A stretch of DNA of 64,000 nt from Acidobacteriota bacterium (GCA_039683095.1 JBDKSB010000012.1:838293-902292); one strand, 5' to 3'; shown: positions 1 through 9,518, counted from the stretch's first letter. The notes: generated by a model from the sequence alone, not told the origin. Program-made: numbers and translations.

Positions 1-242
1 CGGCGGTCCGGCTCATCGGCGTCCTTGGGCAGCGCGGGGCCCGCTTCGTGCCTCTGGTCGAGACGCGCCGCATCCAGGTCGCCGACGTCGCCGCGGACAG
101 CCTTTACTACGGCCCGATCGTCAAGGCCCTGTCCTTCCAGATCATGGCCCTGACGCCCGAACGGCTGTTCGAGCCCGAGCGGATTGTCTCCGGCGAAGAG
201 GCCATCCGGATCCTCGAGCTCATCCACGGATTGGCCCGCTAG
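1..242 (+). CDS. 3' end of an unidentified protein (partial)
   Basis: This reading frame is open from the window edge to a TAG stop at 240-242 and gives about 79 C-terminal residues, rich in Val, Leu, Arg and Glu and ending ELIHGLAR. The 5' part lies outside the window. I do not recognise the family. The next gene starts 11 bases after the stop, so the two probably share a transcript. Codon use matches the neighbours, which supports real coding. Confidence 0.55.
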   Translation, partial: AVRLIGVLGQRGARFVPLVETRRIQVADVAADSLYYGPIVKALSFQIMALTPERLFEPERIVSGEEAIRILELIHGLAR

Positions 243-252
243 GAACGCGACC

Positions 253-876
253 ATGGAAGACCGGAACGGATCGATGGACATGGCCAGGGCGCCGCGCGGA
301 CGGGCGCTCTGGTCCGAGCTTCTGCAGCTGCCCAATCTGCTGTCCCTGGCCAGGATCCTCCTGACGCCGGTCTTCGTCCTCATGATGCTCCAGCGGCGGC
401 CCTGGGCGGCCTTCGGCGTCTTCCTGGCCGCCGGCGCGACCGACGCCCTCGACGGCTTCACGGCCCGGCAGCTCCACCTCAAGTCGAACCTGGGGCTGTG
501 GCTCGACCCGATCGCCGACAAGCTCCTGCTGACCGCGGCCTTCGTCGTCCTGACCCTGCCGGCCCTGGCCGAGCCGAACGCCCTGCCCGTCTGGCTGACC
601 GCCGTGTGCGTCGGCCGCGACGTCGTCATCTCGCTCGGGGCGCTCGTCATCGTCGCCCTGCGCGGCAAACGGCGATTCCCCCCGACCCTGGCCGGGAAAG
701 CCAGCACGATCTGCCAGGTCTTCCTGATCTACTTCGTGCTCTATCTCAACGCCGCCGGCGGATCACCCCGGTCGCTGGCCTGGATCTACGTCCTGACGGT
801 CCTGCTCGCGGCCGGATCGTTCGTCCACTACGTCTTCATCGCCGTCCGCATGCTCCGCCAGCCCCGCGCGTCCTAG
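253..876 (+). CDS. pgsA: CDP-alcohol phosphatidyltransferase, probably CDP-diacylglycerol-glycerol-3-phosphate 3-phosphatidyltransferase
   Basis: An integral membrane enzyme of 207 residues. It should transfer a phosphatidyl group from CDP-diacylglycerol to an alcohol, most likely glycerol-3-phosphate, in phosphatidylglycerol synthesis. The family signature D-x2-DG-x2-AR-x8-G-x3-D-x3-D is complete at residues 64-89 (D64, D67, G68, A71, R72, G81, D85, D89). Several hydrophobic segments follow. I chose the ATG at 253 because it comes 11 bases after the upstream stop and follows AGGAACG; the longer frame from TTG 184 would run back into the previous gene. The alcohol acceptor is inferred; cardiolipin synthase of the same fold is the alternative. 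Confidence 0.85.
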   Translation: MEDRNGSMDMARAPRGRALWSELLQLPNLLSLARILLTPVFVLMMLQRRPWAAFGVFLAAGATDALDGFTARQLHLKSNLGLWLDPIADKLLLTAAFVVLTLPALAEPNALPVWLTAVCVGRDVVISLGALVIVALRGKRRFPPTLAGKASTICQVFLIYFVLYLNAAGGSPRSLAWIYVLTVLLAAGSFVHYVFIAVRMLRQPRAS

Positions 877-955
877 CGGCGGCCGCCGGCCGGAGTTTGC
901 TTTTTTATCCGCCCATGATAAGATTCCTCGGGAATGCGGTATTGAGGAGCTCTTT

Positions 956-2194
956 ATGAATCCTGTGTCGAACTTCGACAAGCTGGCCCGCCGGATCGAA
1001 CAGTTCCGCGACGAAATGGTCGATCTCCAGGTGAAGCTCTGCGCCATCCCCGCTATCGCCCCTTCGAGCGGCGGCGAGGGAGAGGCCAAGAAGGCTGAGT
1101 TCCTGGTCGAGTGGCTCAAGGCGAACGGCTTCGTCGATGTCACCCTCGTCAAGGCCCCCGATCTCGACGCGCCGGCCGGCTACCGTCCGAACATCCTGGC
1201 CTACTACCGGGGCAAGAGCCAGGCCCGGACGGTCTGGGTCATGGCCCACATGGACGTCGTGCCGCCCGGCGAGATGTCGCTCTGGCGGGGCGATCCGTTC
1301 AAGGCCTGGGTCGAGAAGGGCCGCGTCTACGGCCGCGGCGTCGAGGACAACCAGCAGGACCTGGTCGCCTCGCTCTTCGCCGTCAAGGCCCTGAAGGCCG
1401 AAGGCCTGGTCCCGCCCTCGGACATCGGCATCGTCTTCGTCGCCGACGAGGAGACGGGCAGCCGGAAGGGCATCGATTACGTCATCCAGACCCACGGGGC
1501 CTTCCGCAAGCAGGACCTGATCGTCGTTCCCGACGCCGGCAACGAGCACGGGACGATGATCGAGGTGGCCGAGAAGACCCTTCTTTGGCTCAAGTTCAAG
1601 ACCCTCGGCAAGCAGACGCACGGCTCGACCCCCGAAAAGGGCGTCAACAGCTTCAAGGCCGCGAGCTTCTTCGTCACGGCCCTGAACGACCTCTACAAGA
1701 TCTACCCGGGCCGGGACCGGCTCTTCGATCCGCCGATCTCCACGTTCGAGCCGACGAAGAAGGAGCCGAACGTCCCGAACATCAACACCATCCCCGGCGA
1801 GGACGTCTTCTACGCCGACATGCGCATCCTGCCCAAGATCAAGGTCCAGGACGTCGAAAAGACCGTCCGGCAGATCGCCGCGAAGATCGAGAAAAAATTC
1901 CGGGTCAAGATCACGCTCGAGGTCCAGCAGAAGGCGCCGGCCGCTCCCCCGACGTCCTCCCAGGCCCCCGTCGTCCTGGCCCTCAGGAAGGCCGTCCGCG
2001 AGGTCTACCACAAGGACGCCAGGGCCATGGGCATCGGCGGCGGCACGGTGGCCGCGATCTTCCGGCGGGCCGGGATCCCGGCGGCCTGCTGGTCCAAGAT
2101 CGACGAGACCGGCCACCAGCCGAACGAGTACTGCATCATCGACAACATGGTCGGCGACGCCAAGGTCTTCGGCCACGTTTTCCTGCAGGAATAG
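956..2194 (+). CDS. M20 family metallopeptidase (dipeptidase / amidohydrolase type)
   Basis: A cytosolic zinc peptidase of 412 residues with no signal peptide. The M20 metal-site motifs are visible: HMD at 98-100, Asp131 in GVEDNQQD, the catalytic Glu pair in ADEETG at about 164-166, the HGSTPEKGVNS dimerisation-domain segment, and a C-terminal GHQPNEY histidine. The insert around 205-320 fits the usual lid domain. The start has GAGGAG nine bases upstream. Family members cleave dipeptides, acyl-amino acids or succinyl-diaminopimelate; the sequence alone does not decide the substrate, so no gene symbol is given. Confidence 0.88.
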   Translation: MNPVSNFDKLARRIEQFRDEMVDLQVKLCAIPAIAPSSGGEGEAKKAEFLVEWLKANGFVDVTLVKAPDLDAPAGYRPNILAYYRGKSQARTVWVMAHMDVVPPGEMSLWRGDPFKAWVEKGRVYGRGVEDNQQDLVASLFAVKALKAEGLVPPSDIGIVFVADEETGSRKGIDYVIQTHGAFRKQDLIVVPDAGNEHGTMIEVAEKTLLWLKFKTLGKQTHGSTPEKGVNSFKAASFFVTALNDLYKIYPGRDRLFDPPISTFEPTKKEPNVPNINTIPGEDVFYADMRILPKIKVQDVEKTVRQIAAKIEKKFRVKITLEVQQKAPAAPPTSSQAPVVLALRKAVREVYHKDARAMGIGGGTVAAIFRRAGIPAACWSKIDETGHQPNEYCIIDNMVGDAKVFGHVFLQE

Positions 2195-2224
2195 GGGCGA
2201 AAGAAGGCCCGCGGCCGGCCGGAT

Positions 2225-3220
2225 TCAGACCGGCCGGCGCACGGCCGCCAGGGGGGACGGCGGCTCGGGGTAGATCCGCTGGATGCGCTGGGCGATGCGG
2301 ACCGTGTTCAGGTGGATATCGACGGTGTCCTTGATCTCCAGGGCATAGCCGCCGGCCAGGACCACCGCGACGGGGATGCCCAATCGCCGGGCGTTCTCGA
2401 TGACCAGCTTGTCCCTCTCTTTTAACCCCGGCTTGGTCACGGCCAGGCCCCCCAGCTGGTCCTTCTCATAAGGGTCAGCCCCGGCCAGGTAAATGATCAG
2501 GTTGGGCCGGAACTCCCTGTAGATCTTGGGGATATGGGTCCGCAGCCCGGCCAGGTACTTGGCGTCGCCGTCGCCGGCCCAGAGGCCGACGTCCAGCGTG
2601 CTGAGCGGCTTTTCGTGGGGATAGATATCCATCTGATGTATGGAAAACGTGAAGATCTCGGAATGGCCGGCCAGGGCCGCGGCCGTGCCGTTGCCCTGGT
2701 GAAGGTCGCAGTCGACGATCATGACCCGTTCGGCCAGCCCGTCGACGACGACCCTGCGGGCGGCCACGGCGACGTCGTTGAGCAGGCAGAAGCCCTCGCC
2801 GTGGTCGGGGAAGGCGTGATGAAAGCCGCCGCCGATGTGCACCGCCAGGCCCGATTCGAGGGCCTTGCGGGCCGCGAGGATCGTCCCGCCGACGGCCAGG
2901 AGGGCGAAGCGGACGATCTCGGGAGAGTACCGGATCTCCAGGGCCTTGAGCTCTGCGGCGCTCAGGCCGCCCGTCCTGACCCGCTTGAAGTAGCGCGGGT
3001 TGTGCACGAGCAGGATGTCCTCTTCCGCGGCCGGGCGGGGACGGAGGAAGTTCTCCCGCTTGGCGCCCATGGCCAGGAGGTTCTCGTAGACCAGCCGGTA
3101 CTTTTGAAGGGGGAAGACGTGCTTGCCGCCTTCGACCATCCAGTACTCGTTGCTGAAGACGAGCTGGAAGGGGAAGCGCTTGCCGATCAGCACCTTGAAG
3201 AGGTCGAGAAGATCGCCCAT
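2225..3220 (-). CDS. Histone deacetylase family hydrolase (AcuC/HDAC-like)
   Basis: 331 residues with the arginase/deacetylase fold. The active-site features are present: the His pair H134-H135 in GGGFHHAFPDH, the zinc ligands D172 and H174 in VDCDLHQGNG, a third Asp in LAGADPYEKD (about 258), and the transition-state Tyr in LAGGYAL. The bacterial family includes acetoin-utilisation AcuC, acetylpolyamine amidohydrolases and protein deacetylases. No acuA or acuB lies nearby, so the substrate is open. It follows the efflux operon in the same orientation, with about 96 bases between the tolC stop and this start; co-transcription is possible but not shown. Confidence 0.87.
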   Translation of the reverse strand: MGDLLDLFKVLIGKRFPFQLVFSNEYWMVEGGKHVFPLQKYRLVYENLLAMGAKRENFLRPRPAAEEDILLVHNPRYFKRVRTGGLSAAELKALEIRYSPEIVRFALLAVGGTILAARKALESGLAVHIGGGFHHAFPDHGEGFCLLNDVAVAARRVVVDGLAERVMIVDCDLHQGNGTAAALAGHSEIFTFSIHQMDIYPHEKPLSTLDVGLWAGDGDAKYLAGLRTHIPKIYREFRPNLIIYLAGADPYEKDQLGGLAVTKPGLKERDKLVIENARRLGIPVAVVLAGGYALEIKDTVDIHLNTVRIAQRIQRIYPEPPSPLAAVRRPV

Positions 3221-3316
3221 GGGGACCTCACGATACCAGAAAACCCGCCGAGAAAAAAGCCCGGCCGGAGGGAAGGGCGGTTCAATAGGAGGAATGGGAG
3301 GTACCCCGCTCCTTCC

Positions 3317-4669
3317 CTACCGGCCGGTGACTTGCAGATATTGAACGAGCTTGATCCGGTAGGCGGCCATGGCCTCCGTCAGCCGGTCCCGGGCCTGTTG
3401 CCGCAGGGCCTGGGCCTCGAGGAGGTCGGACACGGTGATAAGCCCGTTGTCGTAGCCGTCCTGGTTGACTTTCAGGTTCTCGTCCGCCTGGGCCTCTGAC
3501 TCCCGGCACAGGGCCAGCTCCCGGTCCGCGTCGGTCAGGTCCTTCCAGGCCTTCTCCATCTGGAGCAGGAGCATCGCCTCGCTGTCGCGCAGGGTGTTGC
3601 GGGCGATCTCCTCGCGGGCCTTCTGCCGGCCCAGCGCGTAGGATCCCTCCCACCAGCCGGAGAGCGGCACGGACAGGGTCCCGAAGACGAGGCCGTCCGT
3701 CCGGCCCTTCGCGTCGTCCATTTTCATGTACAGCCCGGCGACGCCGACCCCGAGCTGGGGCAGGTACTCGCCGCGGGTCATGCGGGTCTTCAGGACCTCG
3801 GACCGGACGGAGGCCTGGAGGAGCTTGTATTCGGGCCGGCCTTCCAGGGCGGCCTTGTGGTCGACCCGGCAGCGATCCGGCGGCCCATCGATGACAAGGG
3901 CGTCGGAGAGCTCGAGGGCCGGATCGTACTCGATCCCGAGATAGCGGCAGAAGGCCATGGCCGCCAGGGACCGGCCGTTCTCGACCTTGGACTCGTTGAG
4001 CAGGACGCCGGACAATTCGAGCTTGACCTTGAGGACGTCGTTCTTCATGACCAGGCCGGCGTTCCAGGCGTCCTCGACCTGGGCCAGGAGGCGGCGAAGG
4101 AGCGTCTCGTAGCTCGCCAGGGTCTTCGCCTTCTCGGCCAGGGAGACGATCTGCCAGTATTGCTCCTCGGTCGACCGCAGGACCTCGTTGCGGGCCAGCC
4201 GGGCCCTGTCCTCGCTGGCTTCGACGCCCAGGGCGGCCAGGCGGTTGCCGTTGACGATGCGGCCGCCGGCGAAGACCGGCTGGACTACCGTGATCAGGCC
4301 CGTCTTCAGGGAGCCCAGCAGGCCCATGGTCGAGCCGGGGAGATAGGCGAACTGGGTGGCGCCGGGCAGGTTGGCGGGATTGCCGTCGTAGACAGGGAGG
4401 TTCCCGCCTTCGGTCCTGATCTCCATCAGGGGATCTTCGGCCTCCAGCGCCGTGCCCGAGGCGCTGACGGTCGGGAAATACTTGGTGAAGGCCGCCTTCC
4501 TGTCCTGCCGGGCGGCCTCGGTCTCGAGCTGGCCGTTCTTCATCTCGACGTTGTTCCGGACGGCCAGCGCCTTGCTTTCGGCGAGCGTCAGCTTCTGGCC
4601 GGCCCGCAGGAAGCCGGCGGACAGCATCAGGATGACGCTCGCGGCGCACATCGTCTTCATGTTCTTCAT
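3317..4669 (-). CDS. TolC-family outer-membrane efflux protein
   Basis: 450 residues with an N-terminal signal peptide (hydrophobic to about residue 23, ending in LRAGQ) and two long alpha-helical repeat halves typical of TolC/OEP channels, for example LAESKALAVRNN and the late QARDRLTEAMAAYRIKLVQYLQ. It would form the outer-membrane exit duct for the RND pump encoded just upstream. The ATG overlaps the RND stop as ATGA (4666-4669), so translation is probably coupled. It is the last gene of the tetR-MFP-RND-tolC unit. Confidence 0.9.
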   Translation of the reverse strand: MKNMKTMCAASVILMLSAGFLRAGQKLTLAESKALAVRNNVEMKNGQLETEAARQDRKAAFTKYFPTVSASGTALEAEDPLMEIRTEGGNLPVYDGNPANLPGATQFAYLPGSTMGLLGSLKTGLITVVQPVFAGGRIVNGNRLAALGVEASEDRARLARNEVLRSTEEQYWQIVSLAEKAKTLASYETLLRRLLAQVEDAWNAGLVMKNDVLKVKLELSGVLLNESKVENGRSLAAMAFCRYLGIEYDPALELSDALVIDGPPDRCRVDHKAALEGRPEYKLLQASVRSEVLKTRMTRGEYLPQLGVGVAGLYMKMDDAKGRTDGLVFGTLSVPLSGWWEGSYALGRQKAREEIARNTLRDSEAMLLLQMEKAWKDLTDADRELALCRESEAQADENLKVNQDGYDNGLITVSDLLEAQALRQQARDRLTEAMAAYRIKLVQYLQVTGR

Positions 4670-7600
4670 GCGACTTCCCCTTCCGCCGAGGATCCCTGCG
4701 CGGGCGGCGTTCGGCGTTCGTTCTTATGAAGCAGATAGTAAAGGACCGGCAGGATGAGGAGCGACAGGACCAGGCCGAAGAGCAGGCCGAAGCAGATGAC
4801 CGAACCCAGCGGTCCCCACAGGGACGAGCCGCTGAGGACCATCGGCACGACGCCGACCGCCGCGGCCATGGCCGTCAGGAAGATCGGCCGCATCCGGCGC
4901 TTGCCGGCGGCGATGGCCGCCTCCTCGGGCGTGCAGCCCTGCGTCCGGCGCAGCTCGTCGGCGTATTGGACGTAGATGATGCCGTTCCTGACAACGATGC
5001 CGAACAGGGCGATGATCCCGACGAAGGCCGTGATGCTGAACGGATAGCCGGAGATCATGATGCCGAAGGCGGCCCCGAAAAGCGTCAGGGGCATGATGAT
5101 CATGATCAGGAGCGATTTCTTGACGCTCCGGAACTCGAACATCAGGATGAGGAAGATGAGGACGACGGTCACGGCCAGGGAATAGAAGAACGGCGTGAAA
5201 TACTCGATGCCGGCCGCATATTCGCCTCCGTATTCGATCCTCAGCCCAGCGGGGAGCTTCAGCCCGTCGATGAGCGGCTTGGCCTTCTTAATGACCTCCG
5301 AGGCGAAGACCTTCCTGTCGACCCCGGCCATAACGGTCAGGGTCCGCACCCCGTTGCGCCGAACTATATCGCCGTCGGTCCAGCCCGGCCGGAGGTCGGC
5401 CAGCTGGCGGAGCGGCACGGCCGAGCCGAGAAGGGGCGAGGTGATGTAGAGGTCCTCGAGGTCGGCCGGACCGGCGTGGTCCAGGCCCTCGAATTTCAGC
5501 CGGACCTGGAGCGGGTAATCGCCCTCCCAGACCCTGGCCACCGGCAGACCCTTGGTCCCGGTCATGAGCGAGTAGTTGAGCATGGCGTTGGGATAACCCA
5601 GCCGGTTGGCCTCATCCTTGTGGATATCGACCTCCACGCTCTGGACCGGCTGCCTGAAGTCGGTGCGGACCAGGGTCACTCCCCTGGCCGCCCTGAGTAT
5701 CGCTTCTACCTTACCGGCGGTAGCCTTCAGTTCGCGAATGTCCTCGCCGCAGATGCGTACTTCAATTGGCTCGGTGAAGTAGGCCATATCCAACTGTTTC
5801 CATTTGACCTCGGCCCCCGGATAGCTCTCTGCGAATTTCCGGCTGTATTCATCGAGGATCATCATGGTTGACTTGTTGGAATCGGTCAGGACCACGAGCT
5901 GGCCTATGTCGCGCGATGGGAAGCGGGGGGCATAAAGGGTGTGGAAGCGAGGCGAGCTCGTCCCGACGAAGGAGGTAACCACCTTGACCCGGGGGTCCTT
6001 CATGAGCCGGCCCTCCAGGTCCTTCATCACGGCGTCGGTGGCCCCGAGGGAGCTCCCGGTCGAGAGGGTGACCTCGACCGCGAACTGGTTCCTCTCTATC
6101 TTGGGAAAGGGCTGGCTCGGAGATTTGGCCAGGATGATCAGGCCGACTGCGAAGGACAGAACGCCTATGGCGATGATCAGGGCCTTCTTGTGGAACACGG
6201 CCTCCACCAGGCGGTCGTAGCGCTTCTGCAGGCCTTCCAGGAAAGCCGTTCTCTTGCCGGCCTGGCCGTGCTTGACCCCCTGCTTGATGAAATGGAAGCA
6301 CATGAGAGGGGTCAGGAGCGAGGCGGCCAGCAGCGACGCCGTCAAGGTTGTGATGACCGTCGGCGGCATGGAGCGGACGAAATCCCCGGCCATCCCTTTC
6401 AGGAATGAACTGAAGGGCAGGAAGCAGCTGATGATGATGATGGTGGCCGCGAAGACCGAGGGGAAGAGCTCCTTGACGCTCAGGGTGGCCGCCCGGCGGC
6501 GGTCGAAGCCTTGGTCGAGCTTCTCGACGTAATTGTCGATTATGACTATGGGGTCGTCGACGACCAGCCCCAGGACCACGATGAGCGTGGCCAGGGACAC
6601 GGTCTGGAGGTCCAGGCCGAAGGCCCACAGCAGGCCCAGGCTCGAGAGGATGGTGACCGGGATGGTGGCCGCCGCGGCCAGGGCCACCCGGCCGGGCAGC
6701 AGGATGAGGGTCACGGCGATGACCGACAGAACGGCGATGAGGAACTCCCTCAGGAAGCCGCCGATGGACTTGGACACCGCGTCGGGTATGTTGGATATGA
6801 CGTCGATCTTGACGTCGGGCGGCAGGGTCTTCTGGAAATCGGCGATGACCCGGCCGACATCCCGGCCGAATTCGACGATGTTGTTGCCGCTCAGCATCTC
6901 CAGAGAGACGACCAGGCATTTCTTGCCGTCCACCCGGACGTAGGACTGGGGCTCCTCATATTCCCGGACCACGCGGGCCACGTCCTTGAGACGGACGACC
7001 GTCCCCATGGGATCGGAATAGACGATCTGCTCGGCCAGATCGTTCTCGGACTTGTAGTTGGCCGGTATATGCACGGGCCGGACCAACTTCCCGTCATCGA
7101 GCTCGCCGGAGTAGCCGGTCGTGCTCTGGGGGACGATGGCCGCGGCCAGGGTCAGCGGCCGTATGCCGTAGCGGGCCAGCTTGGCGTTGTCGAGGTAGAC
7201 GTTGATCTCTTCCTTCTGTTCCCCGTAGCGCTTGACCCTGGAGACGGAAGGGACCCGCCGGACCTCGTCCTCGAACATCTTGATGCAGTCCTCGAGCTCG
7301 CGGTAGGTCTTGCCGTCGGAGCGGACAGAGAGGAGCAGGGCCGAGGTGTTCCCGAAATCGTTGTCGGCCGTAAGCGACATGAGCCCCGAGGGAAGACCGG
7401 CCTTCAGCTCGTTCAGGCCGTGGCGGAGCTTGACCCAGAAGCCGTCGGGGTCCTTCTCCTTCTCCGCGACCTCGACGTAGATGATCATGACGTTCTCTCT
7501 GGAGATCGAATAGGTCTTGGAGCGTTTGACCGAGTTGTACTGGAAGAGATATTTCTCGACCTTGGCGGTGATCTCGGATTCGACCTGTTCCGAGGAGGCC

Positions 7601-7773
7601 CCGGGATAGACCCCGACGATCACCCCCTGCCTGATCTTGAATTCGGGGTATTCGTCCCTTGGCATCTTGACCAGGGCGATGATGCCGGCGGTGACAAGGA
7701 TGAGTACCAGTATCACTATCGGCTGTTGATAACGCAGCAGGAAATCTATCAGTTGACGCTTTTTTTCGGCCAT
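4666..7773 (-). CDS. RND-family efflux transporter permease
   Basis: 1035 residues, the usual length for RND pumps. There is one N-terminal membrane helix, a large periplasmic loop, a central block of helices (about 330-540), a second loop and a C-terminal helix block. TM4 carries the acidic pair in LVVDDPIVIIDNY expected for proton relay. The MFP gene ends 21 bases upstream and tolC overlaps downstream, giving a complete tripartite system. The TetR gene at the head of the unit suggests induction by a ligand, perhaps the exported compound. Whether it moves drugs, lipids or metals cannot be read from the sequence, but no metal-type (CusA) methionine motifs stand out. Confidence 0.93.
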   Translation of the reverse strand: MAEKKRQLIDFLLRYQQPIVILVLILVTAGIIALVKMPRDEYPEFKIRQGVIVGVYPGASSEQVESEITAKVEKYLFQYNSVKRSKTYSISRENVMIIYVEVAEKEKDPDGFWVKLRHGLNELKAGLPSGLMSLTADNDFGNTSALLLSVRSDGKTYRELEDCIKMFEDEVRRVPSVSRVKRYGEQKEEINVYLDNAKLARYGIRPLTLAAAIVPQSTTGYSGELDDGKLVRPVHIPANYKSENDLAEQIVYSDPMGTVVRLKDVARVVREYEEPQSYVRVDGKKCLVVSLEMLSGNNIVEFGRDVGRVIADFQKTLPPDVKIDVISNIPDAVSKSIGGFLREFLIAVLSVIAVTLILLPGRVALAAAATIPVTILSSLGLLWAFGLDLQTVSLATLIVVLGLVVDDPIVIIDNYVEKLDQGFDRRRAATLSVKELFPSVFAATIIIISCFLPFSSFLKGMAGDFVRSMPPTVITTLTASLLAASLLTPLMCFHFIKQGVKHGQAGKRTAFLEGLQKRYDRLVEAVFHKKALIIAIGVLSFAVGLIILAKSPSQPFPKIERNQFAVEVTLSTGSSLGATDAVMKDLEGRLMKDPRVKVVTSFVGTSSPRFHTLYAPRFPSRDIGQLVVLTDSNKSTMMILDEYSRKFAESYPGAEVKWKQLDMAYFTEPIEVRICGEDIRELKATAGKVEAILRAARGVTLVRTDFRQPVQSVEVDIHKDEANRLGYPNAMLNYSLMTGTKGLPVARVWEGDYPLQVRLKFEGLDHAGPADLEDLYITSPLLGSAVPLRQLADLRPGWTDGDIVRRNGVRTLTVMAGVDRKVFASEVIKKAKPLIDGLKLPAGLRIEYGGEYAAGIEYFTPFFYSLAVTVVLIFLILMFEFRSVKKSLLIMIIMPLTLFGAAFGIMISGYPFSITAFVGIIALFGIVVRNGIIYVQYADELRRTQGCTPEEAAIAAGKRRMRPIFLTAMAAAVGVVPMVLSGSSLWGPLGSVICFGLLFGLVLSLLILPVLYYLLHKNERRTPPAQGSSAEGEVA

Positions 7774-7794
7774 GGCGGTCCCCTCTTCGCGGGA

Positions 7795-8835
7795 TTATCT
7801 CTCGACGACCCGGACGGCCGCCCCGTCGACAAGCTTGTGCTGGCCGGAGACGACGACCAGGTCGCCTTCTTTGAGTCCGTCGGTCACCCTTATCCCGTTC
7901 TGGAGCAGTTCGCCCAGCTTGATATAGCGGACGGAAGCCCGCGCACCGGCCTGGTCGAGGCAATAAACATAGTTGCGGCCGGTCTCATCGACCAGGACGG
8001 CCTGGTTGGGAAGGACCAGCCCGGAGCCCATATCCAGACCCTTGATCGAGGCCATGCAGACCATGCCGGGCTTGATGATCCGGTCGGGATTGGCCACGGC
8101 GATCCGTATCTTGTAGGAATGGGCCAGGGGGTCGGCCATGACGCCGATGTCCTCTATCCGGCCTTCGAACTCCTTCCGCCCCAGGGCCCCGATCCGGATC
8201 ACGGCCCGGTCGCCCTTGTGGAGCAGGGCCACGTCGTTCTCAGGGACAGGAACGCGGGCATAGACCTTGTCTATCCGGACGATGGTTATCGAATCCAGGC
8301 TGGGCATGACCACCTGGCCGGGTTCGATCGACCGCTTGGCGACATAGCCCGAGGCGCTGGCCCGCAGGCGGCAGTCGGCCACGCTCTTCTCGGCGATCGA
8401 CGCGGCCGCCCTGGCCTTCCGGAGGCCGGTCTCGACCTCGACATATTTGATCTCGGGGATGTTCCCGTTCTTGTACATCCTGGACAGGCGCTCGAAGGCG
8501 TCCTCGGCCTGCTTCTCGGCCGCCTTGGTCATCTCCAGGCCCTGCCGGTACGTCGCGTCGTCGATCTCGGCCAGGACCGCCCCCCTGGCGACGAAGTCCC
8601 CTTCGTTGACGTGGACCCGGGTCACGGTGCCGGTCACGGCGAAGCTCTGGGGCATGCTTTCCGACTCCATGATCGTTCCGCTGTAGGCGAATTCCCGGCC
8701 GGCCTCGGCCGGCGCGGCCTTGCGGACGACGACCTTGGCCGGGGCGGGGGCGGATGCCGCTTCGTGCGGCGAGCGGCAGGCGGAAAAAAGGATCAGGATA
8801 GCGAATCCTATCGAGCAAGCGTTCCTGGCATTCAT
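7795..8835 (-). CDS. RND efflux periplasmic adaptor (membrane fusion protein), lipoprotein
   Basis: 346 residues. The N-terminus has a lipobox (FSAC, Cys20), so it is probably anchored as a lipoprotein. The barrel-sandwich/lipoyl halves are visible around VTRVHVNEGDFVARGAVLAEID (about 70-92) and ASASGYVAKRSIEPGQVV. Between them lies a helical hairpin (about 100-150), followed by the beta-barrel domain. It bridges the RND pump and TolC. The start has AAGGAG at good spacing. It follows tetR by 65 bases; that gap holds a small inverted repeat that could be an operator. Confidence 0.9.
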   Translation of the reverse strand: MNARNACSIGFAILILFSACRSPHEAASAPAPAKVVVRKAAPAEAGREFAYSGTIMESESMPQSFAVTGTVTRVHVNEGDFVARGAVLAEIDDATYRQGLEMTKAAEKQAEDAFERLSRMYKNGNIPEIKYVEVETGLRKARAAASIAEKSVADCRLRASASGYVAKRSIEPGQVVMPSLDSITIVRIDKVYARVPVPENDVALLHKGDRAVIRIGALGRKEFEGRIEDIGVMADPLAHSYKIRIAVANPDRIIKPGMVCMASIKGLDMGSGLVLPNQAVLVDETGRNYVYCLDQAGARASVRYIKLGELLQNGIRVTDGLKEGDLVVVSGQHKLVDGAAVRVVER

Positions 8836-8870
8836 GGGCTCTCCTTATTGAACGGCTGAACGGTTTTCGT

Positions 8871-8885
8871 ATATTAGTCGAATAT
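8871..8885. promoter_or_regulatory. Candidate TetR-type operator between tetR and the MFP gene
   Basis: Perfect 5-bp inverted repeat ATATT-N5-AATAT between the tetR stop and the MFP start. It shares the heptamer TAGTCGA (8875-8881) with a second inverted repeat just upstream of tetR (9503-9509). A shared word in both gaps suits an autoregulated local repressor, but the arms are short. Confidence 0.3.
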
Positions 8886-8900
8886 CGGCAAAAAAAATTA

Positions 8901-9479
8901 TTAAAGTCCCTCGGACATCAGCCGGATGATCGGATCGATCAGGCTCTTATCGCGGCTGTCGAAGAACAGGTTGAACGCCAGGCTCTTGATAACCCCGCCG
9001 ATGGCCTGCGTGGTGATCTTGAGATCCTCCATTTGGATGCTCCGGAACTCCCCTCTCTCGAGACCTGAACGGAGGATGGGCTCGACGACCTTTTCGTTCA
9101 GGACGATGAACTTGTCCCCGACGCGGTCGATGACGGCCCGGACGGATGCTAAGTCGCGCTCGAAGTTGAGAGGGGTCATGAGCTCCCGGATCTCCTGGAA
9201 GATCGTCAGGACGTAGGCCAACAGCTGCTCTTTGGCCGTTTTCTTCCCGGCGATCATCTCCCGGGCCAGGCCGATGATCCGATCAAGCTCATATTGGGCC
9301 ATGGCCTCGAGGATGTCATCCTTGCTCTGGAAATAATAATAGAGGGTGCTTTTGCCTTTGCCGGCCTCGCGGGCGATGTCCTCCATGGTCGTCTTGGAAA
9401 GCCCCCACCGCCGGAAGACGGTTTCCGCCGCCCTGACGATATCCGCCCGAACAGGATCGTCTTTCGCCGATGTTTTCAT
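8901..9479 (-). CDS. TetR/AcrR family transcriptional regulator
   Basis: 192 residues. The N-terminal helix-turn-helix is clear at about 13-58: RADIVRAAETVFRRWG, then MEDIAREAGKGKSTLYYYFQSKDDIL. The rest is the helical ligand-binding and dimerisation domain. It heads the efflux operon and is expected to repress it. I chose ATG 9479 because the HTH begins about 12 residues later as usual; a longer frame upstream to 9551 has no family-like sequence. The ribosome-binding site is weak. Confidence 0.9.
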   Translation of the reverse strand: MKTSAKDDPVRADIVRAAETVFRRWGLSKTTMEDIAREAGKGKSTLYYYFQSKDDILEAMAQYELDRIIGLAREMIAGKKTAKEQLLAYVLTIFQEIRELMTPLNFERDLASVRAVIDRVGDKFIVLNEKVVEPILRSGLERGEFRSIQMEDLKITTQAIGGVIKSLAFNLFFDSRDKSLIDPIIRLMSEGL

Positions 9480-9500
9480 ACTATTGGACCATAATCGTTT

Positions 9501-9518
9501 TGTAGTCGAGATTCTACA
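9501..9518. promoter_or_regulatory. Candidate operator upstream of tetR
   Basis: Inverted repeat TGTAG-N8-CTACA, 22 bases before the tetR start, including the TAGTCGA word also found in the tetR-MFP gap. Its position suits autoregulation. Short arms make this tentative. Confidence 0.35.

Noticed and set aside
6511-8859. Very long open frame (~780 codons) opposite the RND and MFP genes
   Set aside because: It is antisense to clear efflux genes and its translation is Asp/Gly/Leu-rich low-complexity sequence, typical of high-GC shadow frames.
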